From contig CAYMXO010000057.1 in the NCBI GenBank assembly GCA_964394445.1, positions 1-10,818 on the forward strand: a stretch of DNA of 10,818 nt. Reading direction: 5' to 3'. Made by a program: the position numbers and the translations under genes. The notes under the pieces were generated by a model. That model searched no databases, was not told the DNA's origin, and saw nothing but the letters and a program-made list of their open reading frames with translations. Position 1 is the first letter of the stretch; each line of letters starts with the position of its first letter. Of this stretch, positions 1-6,228 are shown one piece after another. The stretch comes from Thiopseudomonas sp964394445. Lineage in GTDB: Bacteria > Pseudomonadota > Gammaproteobacteria > Pseudomonadales > Pseudomonadaceae.

Positions 1-55
1 TAGCCGTCCCGTATGCTATGGTTTTGGGTGCATAACTCAGAAGATGAGGTGTTTT

Positions 56-886
56 ATGGAACGTATTGAACGTCATGCCTGTTTTGGTGGCTGGCAGGAG
101 GTCTGGCAGCATGAGTCTGTCAGCCTTGGCTGTACAGTCAATTTTGCTGTTTATCTGCCACCGGTAGCGGCTGACAAAAAATGCCCTGTGCTGTACTGGC
201 TGTCCGGGCTGACCTGTAACGAGCAGAACTTCATCACCAAGGCCAATGCCCAGCGCTATGCTGCCGAGCATGGTCTGATCATTGTTGCACCGGATACCAG
301 TCCCCGCGGCGAAGATGTCGCCAATGATGACGCTTATGACCTGGGACAGGGCGCAGGTTTTTATGTCAATGCCACGCAAGAGCCCTGGGCGAAACATTAC
401 CGCATGTATGACTATGTGCTGAACGAATTGCCGCAGCTGGTCGGGCAGAATTTCCCTGCCAACGATGCACGCGGTGTCAGCGGGCATTCCATGGGGGGCC
501 ATGGTGCGCTGATGCTGGCGCTGAGAAACCCTGGCCGTTACCGCAGCGTATCGGCTTTTGCTCCCATTGTGGCGCCAAGCCAGGTGCCCTGGGGCGAAAA
601 GGCGTTCAGTGCCTATTTGGGCGAAGATCGCAACGCATGGCTGGAATACGACACTGTAGCGCTGGTGGCCAGAGCGCAGGAGAAACTGCATCTGTTGGTG
701 GATCAGGGGCTGGACGACAGTTTCCTGGAAGGACAGCTGCGTACCCGTTTGCTGGAAGACGCCTGTGCTGCGACCGGCCACCCGGCAACCATCCGTTACC
801 AGGAAGGGTATGACCACAGCTACTACTTCATTGCGTCCTTTATCGAGAATCACATTGCCCATCATGCGGCGGCCTTGCATGGGTAG
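56..886 (+). CDS. fghA: S-formylglutathione hydrolase (FghA/FrmB family)
   Basis: Cytosolic esterase-D-type alpha/beta hydrolase. In the glutathione-dependent formaldehyde pathway it hydrolyses S-formylglutathione to formate and glutathione, after an AdhC/FrmA-type dehydrogenase. The product is 276 residues, the normal family length. The N-terminus has the family-typical FGGWQ segment (10-14). The nucleophile elbow is GHSMGG with Ser145; Asp221 in the LDDSF segment and His254 in GYDHSYYF complete the expected triad. An upstream ATG at 44 is in frame, but GAGGTG at 46-51 lies 4 bases before the ATG at 56 and overlaps the earlier ATG, so I start at 56. The usual partner adhC is not visible; only 55 bases precede the gene. 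No clear terminator follows. Family assignment is very secure; its role in formaldehyde detoxification is from family knowledge. Confidence 0.95.
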   Translation: MERIERHACFGGWQEVWQHESVSLGCTVNFAVYLPPVAADKKCPVLYWLSGLTCNEQNFITKANAQRYAAEHGLIIVAPDTSPRGEDVANDDAYDLGQGAGFYVNATQEPWAKHYRMYDYVLNELPQLVGQNFPANDARGVSGHSMGGHGALMLALRNPGRYRSVSAFAPIVAPSQVPWGEKAFSAYLGEDRNAWLEYDTVALVARAQEKLHLLVDQGLDDSFLEGQLRTRLLEDACAATGHPATIRYQEGYDHSYYFIASFIENHIAHHAAALHG

Positions 887-913
887 CGCGTTAAAATTCC
901 GGGCGGGCGCGGG

Positions 914-1725
914 TCAGCGGCAGTTGCGCGCTTTGCGATAGTCGGCAGCCTGCGCCTGTTTTCGTCCTTGAAGGAAACCGCGTTGCGCGGGCTGACATCC
1001 GCATAATTGGGGCAGTGCGGCAGATGCTAAATCTTGCTGTTACGGTTGTCTTTGACCCTGATGTGCTCAGCCCTGGAAGAGCCGCCGGCTAAGGCTTCGG
1101 TTTTTATGAACAGACCATCCTTGCTGTTTTTATGGCCCGGCTACCATTTTCGAGCTCCGGTGACAAAGGGATTATCCTGGCCGCCCAGATGACGGATTTT
1201 GCGATTTCGTTCCAGTTCCCAGCTACTGGCCGGGTGGGCTTTGTGCCACTGCATGAATAACTGCTGTTGCTGGCGTGACATGCTCAGGTTATAGCGGTCG
1301 TGCATGTAACACTTGATTCGGGCGATCATGCCGCGCACTTCAGGTCTTGGCTGAAAAACCCTGTTGCGGAAATCGGTACGGCTGTTGCATTGTCCTTACA
1401 TGTGTTGGCTGCCACATGGCCAAAGTGGTAATTGGAGCGGTCAGCATTGACCACTCCAATTACCGGACTGAGGTTGTACATGTCCGCTTCCATCAGATTA
1501 AACAGCGGGTCCGCATCGGGAAAGCCCGCCGCTGGTACCGGTCCAGTCCCAGTCACAGCCGCAATGCAGGGGGCCCTGCGGGCCGTCCTGGTTCTGATCG
1601 TGATACACCTGCTCGCGCAGCAGTTGTTTGGCGTCTTCAAAATTGGTCGGTATGGCGCACCAGCCTGGAGTGCTCAGCAACAGCAGGCCAATAGCTAGCA
1701 GTCGGGTCAGCAGTCGTCCAGACAA
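914..1725 (-). pseudogene. Decayed endonuclease I (EndA paralog) with multiple frameshifts and stops
   Basis: A broken relative of the intact endA at 4945-5883, same orientation. Pieces in order: signal peptide plus NFEDAKQLLREQVY and the CGCDWDWTGTSGG core (1725 to about 1530); LFNLMEADMYNLSPVIG and VNADRSNY in another frame (about 1525-1420); then GMIARIKCYMHDRYNLSMS onward (1338-1141), back in the first frame. Aligned by eye to the intact copy, about 137 bases are missing near 1525, removing the equivalent of the catalytic WEHVVPAS segment. A net loss of 4 bases between 1327 and 1427 shifts the frame again. A TAG stop at 1141-1143 follows VTGARKW. Beyond it the C-terminal metal-binding-like domain is still recognisable (HLPHC, SPRN, YRKARNCR in shifted frames), but with a Tyr-to-stop change and more indels. 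The likely original start is TTG at 1725 with GGAG 8 bases upstream. It cannot make an active nuclease. Confidence 0.9.
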
Positions 1726-1803
1726 GGTTGCCGCTCCAGTGTGTCAAAAGATTGCCAGCCGACCACAGGCGAGTTTGGCGTGACGGATTGGCGGAGAAAT
1801 TGT

Positions 1804-1829
1804 GCCATGCCCTTGCATTGGGGCATGGC
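1804..1829. other. Perfect 9-bp inverted repeat upstream of the DUF3298 gene
   Basis: GCCATGCCC (1804-1812), an 8-base loop, then GGGCATGGC (1821-1829). It lies in the 150-base gap between the decayed endA (minus) and the DUF3298 gene (plus). No T-run follows on either strand, so it is not a classical intrinsic terminator. It could be an operator for a dimeric regulator or a hairpin in the leader of the downstream mRNA; the sequence does not decide. Confidence 0.45.
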
Positions 1830-1875
1830 TCCCGGTTTACTTTGCGGCTGTATTGTTTACCCCAGGAGAGTGTGT

Positions 1876-2682
1876 ATGCGCGATTTATTTCATCCGCTGG
1901 CTCTGATCGGACTCTGTGTGGCTTTGTTCGCCGGAACGGTGCAGGCAGCAGCGGCCATCAACCCGCAAAAAACGCTGCTGATCGAAGAAGAGCGCTGCGT
2001 CAATCCGGACGGCGAGGGCCCGTGCGTCAGCATCCGCCTGTCGGTTGACCTGACCGGTGAGCCCTGGCTGGACAATCTGCTACTGCACCAGCTGGACAAT
2101 GAACGGGACAGCAGCGGCTCAACCCGTAGCCTGAGTACCGGGCAGTATCGCGAGCGGCTTCTGCAGCAGGCCGGTCGCTGGCTGCAAACCGGCTATGCAG
2201 AAATCCATGCAGCCACCCAAGAAGAGGAACCTGTTTATTATTCGATGCAGCATCTGGATGAGGTGACTTATCTGTACCAGCATAAGCACCTGGCCAGCTT
2301 TCGCCAGCGCAGCTATCTGTATACCGGTGGGGCACACGGCATGCCTTCGGTAGGCTACGTGCTGGTGGATCTGGATCAGCGCAAACAGCTGATGCTGAAG
2401 GATATTTTGTTGCCGGGCAAGCTCGATGCACTGGCCATGGCGTTACGTTCCAATTATCAGGAGATGTATCCGGAATTCGCCAGAGACTGGCTGTTGCAGG
2501 ATGACGAGCAGGCGCAGCTGGAAAAATTCCCGCTGGACAGCTTTGTTTTTACCGACGAAGGGCTGACGTTTGTCTACCCGCGTTATTTGCTGGGACCTTA
2601 CGCCGCCGGTGAACTGCGTGTTGCCCTGCATGAGTATCAGGCCAGCGAGCTGCTGCGCCCCGAGTATCTGATGATGTACTAG
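1876..2682 (+). CDS. Exported protein with DUF3298/RsiV-like C-terminal domain
   Basis: 268-residue protein with a Sec signal peptide: short charged N-terminus (MRDLFH), hydrophobic core about 8-20, likely cleavage after VQA (24). No lipobox is seen. The mature part begins with a region containing Cys41 and Cys50, which may form a disulfide. The C-terminal half carries the DUF3298 signature: YTGGAHG (149-155), a VDLD segment and LKDIL (174-178), and the closing FVYPRYLLGPYAAGE pattern (232-246). This domain is found in RsiV-like anti-sigma factors and peptidoglycan deacetylase-associated proteins, and in many periplasmic proteins of unknown function. The start is ATG 1876 because AGGAG (1864-1868) sits 7 bases upstream; longer in-frame versions from 1741 would put the signal peptide internally. 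No sigma factor gene is adjacent, so an anti-sigma role is not supported. Function unknown; probably periplasmic. Confidence 0.82.
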   Translation: MRDLFHPLALIGLCVALFAGTVQAAAAINPQKTLLIEEERCVNPDGEGPCVSIRLSVDLTGEPWLDNLLLHQLDNERDSSGSTRSLSTGQYRERLLQQAGRWLQTGYAEIHAATQEEEPVYYSMQHLDEVTYLYQHKHLASFRQRSYLYTGGAHGMPSVGYVLVDLDQRKQLMLKDILLPGKLDALAMALRSNYQEMYPEFARDWLLQDDEQAQLEKFPLDSFVFTDEGLTFVYPRYLLGPYAAGELRVALHEYQASELLRPEYLMMY

Positions 2683-2694
2683 GTGGCCGGGCTG

Positions 2695-2716
2695 GCCCCC
2701 TCCGGCAGGAGAGGGC
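2695..2716. terminator. Imperfect GC-rich hairpin between convergent genes
   Basis: The 42-base gap between the DUF3298 stop and the MCP stop contains GCCCCCTC and GAGAGGGC separated by 6 bases, pairing 7 of 8 positions. No clear U-tract follows on either strand. The convergent position fits a shared transcription end, but the sequence is weak evidence. Confidence 0.3.
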
Positions 2717-2724
2717 TGCGCGGG

Positions 2725-4653
2725 TCAGACTTTAAAGCGTGATACCAGGTCCTGCAGCGACTGACCCAGACGGGCCAGGTCGGCAGAGGAGGCGGCCATT
2801 TCCTCTACAGCTGCCGCCGACTGGTCGGCAATGTTGTTGACGCTGATAACACTGCGGTTGATTTCCTCGGCAACCGAGCTCTGCTCTTCGGCAGCAGTAG
2901 CGATCTGCATGTTCATTGCCTGAATTTCGGAAACCGTGCGGGTAATGGCATCCAGCTCGTTGCCGGCCTGCTGGGCCAGTTCCAGCGTATTGCCGGCCAG
3001 ATTGCTGCTGTTATCCATCATTTCGACCGCGTCCTGTGCTCCTTTCTGCAGGGTCGCAATCAGTTCCTCGATCTGTGCCGTGGATTCCTGTGTACGATGA
3101 GCCAGTCCGCGAACCTCGTCAGCCACCACGGCAAAGCCGCGACCGGCCTCGCCGGCACGGGCGGCCTCGATGGCAGCGTTCAGGGCCAGCAGGTTGGTTT
3201 GCTCGGCAATACCGTTGATGACGGTTAGAACAGTGCTGATGTTGGCGCTGTTTTCATTGAGGCGGTGCATGGCCTGGGCGCTATGCTCCACCTGGCTGGA
3301 CAGGCGGCTGATGGCATCCAGAGCGGTCTGCAATACCTGATTGCCGTTTTGCGCCTGATGATCGGCCTTTTGTGCGGCCTGGGCTGCTTCTTCCGAGTTC
3401 TGTGCCACTTCGTGCACGGTAGCCGCCATTTCGTTCATGGCGGTGGCCACCTGTTCGGTTTCTACCCGTTGTGCGTTAACCCCCTGGCTGGTCTGGCCAG
3501 TGACGACCGACAGCTCTTCGGCAGCCGCCGCCAGCTGGGTCGTCACGCCGTTGACATCGCCGAGCGCTTCACGCAGGTTGCTGCGAGTTGTATCCAGAGC
3601 CTGCAACAGTGCACCAAACTCGTCACGGCGCTGCTCGACACCTGAACCGGTCATGTTGCGTTCGCCCAGCTCCCTGGCGATAGTGACTGCCGCCATCAGC
3701 GGCTGTACGATCTGGCGGGTGATATACCAGGCAATCAGGACGGCCAGCAAGATGGCTGCTGCCGACAGGACAATGGACAGGGTTTTGGACTGGCCGATCT
3801 GTTCCGACAGCAGCAGGTTCTGGCTTTCTGACAACTCCAGAGTACGACCGTACAGAATTTTCTGCTTTTCTTCGATGTCGTTGCGGGCATGCCGCTGACC
3901 TTCAACCAGCGAGGGAATCTGACGCAGGGCGTTCATGTAGTTTTCGCTACTGGCCAATACATCCCTCAGGCTGATGCGGGCAATGGATGAAAGCGCCTGA
4001 CTGGATTGCAGCTGACGGGCGACTTGCAGCAGGTCATCGTAGGCTTTTTCCAAAATGTCCTGTGCTTCGCTGCTTTCGGCCATCAGGTAACCACGGGCCT
4101 GGTAAGCCAGAATGCGACGGGCAGTCATCAGTTGGGCGACCAGGCGCCCAACCACCGCATTGGCTACGGTGTCATGCAGGACCGGATTGCTGGCACTGCC
4201 GTTGATTTGCTCGTTGAGTCGTGCAACCAGTTCGTCCGACTCAAAACCGCTGGCAACGGCAGAAGCCACGTTGCCCGCCTTGGCTTCGCGAATGGCGGAA
4301 TAGGTGGCAAATGCCTGGATGAAATCGCCGGTCATGCCCGGAACTTCAGCCACCTTGGCACGGTTCTCGGCAAATTGCAGCTTGTCATGTACCTGTCGCG
4401 AGTCGTCGGTAATCTTTGTAGCCAGCGCGCGGGCCTGTTCAAGATAACGGTTGTCGGGACTGATCAGATAGTCATCGGCGATTTGTCCCAGCTCTACTAC
4501 AGCATCCTCGAGTTCATAGATGAGCTCGAGGTTGTCACCACGCAGGGTGATTTCATTCAGGCCAAGCAAATTGCTTACAGCCATTACGATCATCAGCGCC
4601 AGAACAGCGCCAAAACCAATGGCCAGCTTGACCATCATGTTCAAGTTTTTCAT
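2725..4653 (-). CDS. Methyl-accepting chemotaxis protein with large periplasmic helical sensor domain
   Basis: Inner-membrane chemoreceptor of 642 residues. Layout: short cytoplasmic N-terminus, TM1 about 9-30, an all-helical periplasmic domain about 31-289, TM2 about 291-311, HAMP about 312-364, then the cytoplasmic methylated coiled coil. The highly conserved hairpin tip is at about 479-518, with EQTNLLALNAAIEAARAGE and GRGFAVVADEVRGLA. The roughly 260-residue sensor and the RGD-type start after TM1 resemble the HBM (helical bimodular) class, known in pseudomonads to sense small organic acids; ligand unknown here. It ends SRFKV, with no NWETF-type CheR/CheB tether. An upstream ATG would add 53 residues, but MKNLN at 4653 puts TM1 in the family position and has AAGG 6 bases upstream. 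Convergent with the DUF3298 gene and 291 bases downstream of endA. No che genes are in the window; it likely joins the cell's main arrays. Confidence 0.95.
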   Translation of the reverse strand: MKNLNMMVKLAIGFGAVLALMIVMAVSNLLGLNEITLRGDNLELIYELEDAVVELGQIADDYLISPDNRYLEQARALATKITDDSRQVHDKLQFAENRAKVAEVPGMTGDFIQAFATYSAIREAKAGNVASAVASGFESDELVARLNEQINGSASNPVLHDTVANAVVGRLVAQLMTARRILAYQARGYLMAESSEAQDILEKAYDDLLQVARQLQSSQALSSIARISLRDVLASSENYMNALRQIPSLVEGQRHARNDIEEKQKILYGRTLELSESQNLLLSEQIGQSKTLSIVLSAAAILLAVLIAWYITRQIVQPLMAAVTIARELGERNMTGSGVEQRRDEFGALLQALDTTRSNLREALGDVNGVTTQLAAAAEELSVVTGQTSQGVNAQRVETEQVATAMNEMAATVHEVAQNSEEAAQAAQKADHQAQNGNQVLQTALDAISRLSSQVEHSAQAMHRLNENSANISTVLTVINGIAEQTNLLALNAAIEAARAGEAGRGFAVVADEVRGLAHRTQESTAQIEELIATLQKGAQDAVEMMDNSSNLAGNTLELAQQAGNELDAITRTVSEIQAMNMQIATAAEEQSSVAEEINRSVISVNNIADQSAAAVEEMAASSADLARLGQSLQDLVSRFKV

Positions 4654-4839
4654 ACGGAACCTTACAGCTGATACGTTCAGGGATTTTGCTGCAGCAGCGT
4701 TTTCAGGCGTTGCTGCGGCAAAGAACAACTCCGGCACGGGATTGAAGTGTCCAGTCATTAATCTGACTGCGATAATCAGACAAAGCAAAAGACATGCCAT
4801 TGAGGCCTGCATTTCGCGCGTGAGTTGCGGATATGCCCT

Positions 4840-4866
4840 GTATCGGCAGGCTGGATAAAAATATGA
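4840..4866 (-). promoter_or_regulatory. Candidate sigma-28 (FliA) promoter for the chemoreceptor gene
   Basis: On the minus strand, TCATATTT (4866-4859), an 11-base spacer, and GCCGATAC (4847-4840). Against the FliA consensus TAAAGTTT-N11-GCCGATAA this matches 5 of 8 and 7 of 8 bases with exact spacing. Transcription would start near 4832, giving a leader of about 180 bases. Chemoreceptor genes are commonly FliA-dependent, so motif and context agree. The long leader and the imperfect -35 are the weak points. Confidence 0.5.
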
Positions 4867-4877
4867 CCTGGCGGTCA
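4856..4877 (-). terminator. Possible short terminator downstream of endA
   Basis: A 5-bp palindrome, TGACC/GGTCA (4864-4868 and 4873-4877, 4-base loop), flanked by an A-rich tract on the left (4856-4863) and a T-run on the right (4880-4885). On the minus strand it reads hairpin then TATTTTTA, terminator-like for endA. It overlaps the -35 of the proposed FliA promoter. The stem is short, so the call is weak. Confidence 0.33.
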
Positions 4878-4944
4878 GATTTTTTAATGCGTGTCCTGGG
4901 TGACCGGCGACTGAAGATCACGCGACCGGAAATTGCACGAGAGG

Positions 4945-5883
4945 CTAGCGGCAGTTACCCGCTTTACGATAGCCGGCCTGTTGTGCCTGCTGTTCGTTGC
5001 CAAAAGACACACTGTTGCGCGGGCTGACATCGCCATAGTTGCGACAGTGGGGCAGGTGATAAATTTTGCTGCGCCGGTTGCCCCTGACTGCTGGCGCATC
5101 CGGCTGGCTGGCCGGGATTAGCAGCAAGCCGGCACCACTGTTTTTATGGCCTGTGCGCCAGGTTTTTTCACCGCTGACAAAAGAATTGCCCTGACCGGTA
5201 ATGGCCTTGATACGCTGGTCGCGTTTTTTCTCCCAGGCTGTTGGTGGATACGCCTGGTGCCACTGCATCAACAGCTTTTGTTGCTGTTGCGACATGCTCA
5301 GGTCATAGCGGTCGTGCATGTAGAAACTGATGCGGGCCACCATGCCGCGAGCTTCCCTGCGTGGTTCGAAAACCCGGTTCTTGAAATCGGTGCGGCTGGT
5401 ACAGCGTCCGTACATGCTTTCTGTCTGCCGGGTCTGCCCAAAGCGGTAATTGGAACGGTCGGCGTTAACCTCACCGATTACCGGGCTCAGGTTGTGCATG
5501 TCCGCTTCCATCAGATTGAACAGGGCGTCGGTTTCGCGGCAATGATTACGCCCGCCTTGTTGCCAACACTGGCGCTGCTGGCCCAGCCAGCTGGCGGGCA
5601 CTACATGTTCCCATTCGATCCGCGCGGCCCGTTGCGGCAGTGCACGTACCTTGTAGCCACAACTGGCCAGGTCGACCCGCCCGCCACTGGTACCGGTCCA
5701 GCGCCAGTCGCATCCACAATACAGCGTGCCCAGCGCGCCATTGCTGTTCTGGTCGAAATACACCTGCTCGCGCAGCAGCTGTTTGGCGTCTTCGAAGTTG
5801 GCGGGAAGGTAGTGTGCGCTGACGCCGGCACTGACAAACAAAAGCAGGGCCAGCAGCCAGCGGCACGAAACAACAGGGGACAC
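4945..5883 (-). CDS. endA: Secreted/periplasmic endonuclease I with C-terminal Cys/His metal-binding-like domain
   Basis: Non-specific DNA endonuclease of the EndA/Vvn/Dns family (beta-beta-alpha-metal fold), exported to the periplasm or medium. The product is 312 residues. Signal peptide MSPVVSCRWLLALLLFVSAGVSA with cleavage near 23. Family motifs: YCGCDWRW (55-62), SCGYKVR (74-80), IEWEHVVPAS (89-98, with Glu92 and catalytic His93), RQCW (104-107), MEADMHNLSP (125-134), EVNADRSN (138-145, metal-ligand Asn140), then YMHDRYDLSMS. Cysteines 56, 58, 75, 106, 115 and 161 fit the disulfide-rich fold. E. coli EndA is about 235 residues; here about 70 extra residues end in KIYHLPHC...AGYRKAGNCR (274-312), a small Ada-like Cys/His domain seen on some nucleases. 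I choose GTG 5883 because GGAG lies 8 bases upstream; a GTG at 5913 is also in frame. A likely -10 lies at 5914-5919. Intact, unlike its copy at 914-1725. Confidence 0.93.
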   Translation of the reverse strand: MSPVVSCRWLLALLLFVSAGVSAHYLPANFEDAKQLLREQVYFDQNSNGALGTLYCGCDWRWTGTSGGRVDLASCGYKVRALPQRAARIEWEHVVPASWLGQQRQCWQQGGRNHCRETDALFNLMEADMHNLSPVIGEVNADRSNYRFGQTRQTESMYGRCTSRTDFKNRVFEPRREARGMVARISFYMHDRYDLSMSQQQQKLLMQWHQAYPPTAWEKKRDQRIKAITGQGNSFVSGEKTWRTGHKNSGAGLLLIPASQPDAPAVRGNRRSKIYHLPHCRNYGDVSPRNSVSFGNEQQAQQAGYRKAGNCR

Positions 5884-5913
5884 TTTATGGGCTCCGGAAA
5901 CAGGCGGCTGCAC

Positions 5914-5919
5914 AGTATA
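5914..5919 (-). promoter_or_regulatory. Candidate -10 element for endA
   Basis: TATACT on the minus strand, preceded by GGC, placed so that transcription would start about 24 bases before the GTG at 5883. No good -35 hexamer is found 16-18 bases further up, so this is only a plausible partial promoter. Confidence 0.28.
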
Positions 5920-5992
5920 GCCGGAAGGGCAGATACAGGATGGACAGTATGTAAAATCGCCAGCCTGATATTCGCGTCATGTAAGCAGCACT

Positions 5993-6039
5993 GCAACGGC
6001 GACCAATGGTGGTGGCGGAGAGCGGCAGCTCTTCGCTAC
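5993..6039 (+). repeat. Degenerate REP/BIME-like palindromic element, upstream copy
   Basis: A diverged copy of the element at 8412-8457, same orientation and nearly the same length: CGGCGACC at 5997-6004, then a hairpin GCGGAGAGC (6015-6023) / GCTCTTCGC (6028-6036) with one G-T pair, ending in CTAC (6036-6039). The left GTAG is degraded to GCAA. It lies in the 345-base gap between endA and the TonB receptor. Apart from this element and the endA -10, I see nothing definite in that gap. Confidence 0.6.
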
Positions 6040-6228
6040 AGGGTATCGGGTCCATGCATTTGCACAGAGTAAGGCGCGCATCGTTGTAGCGTTGATCCAG
6101 GGTCAGCCTTAGTGCTGTTTCCAGGCTCAAAGCCCCGGCCCTCAGCTGTGTTGCCATGCAGGTCTGCAATTCATATCGGGTTAATGTATCCTGTCGCTCT
6201 GTTTTTTTCAGGATTTTTGAGGTGTTGC

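Noticed and set aside
4654..4812. N-terminal extension of the chemoreceptor to an upstream ATG
   Set aside because: It would place 53 residues before TM1, unlike the family layout; the start at 4653 has a better ribosome-binding site.
5146..6072. Long plus-strand open frame (308 codons) opposite endA
   Set aside because: It is the mirror of a well-supported endonuclease gene in GC-rich DNA; no ribosome-binding site or recognisable domain, and residue composition is irregular.
6113..6228. Fur or Zur box upstream of the TonB receptor
   Set aside because: The AT-rich patch near 6170-6190 does not match the 19-bp Fur consensus or a Zur palindrome well enough to call by eye.
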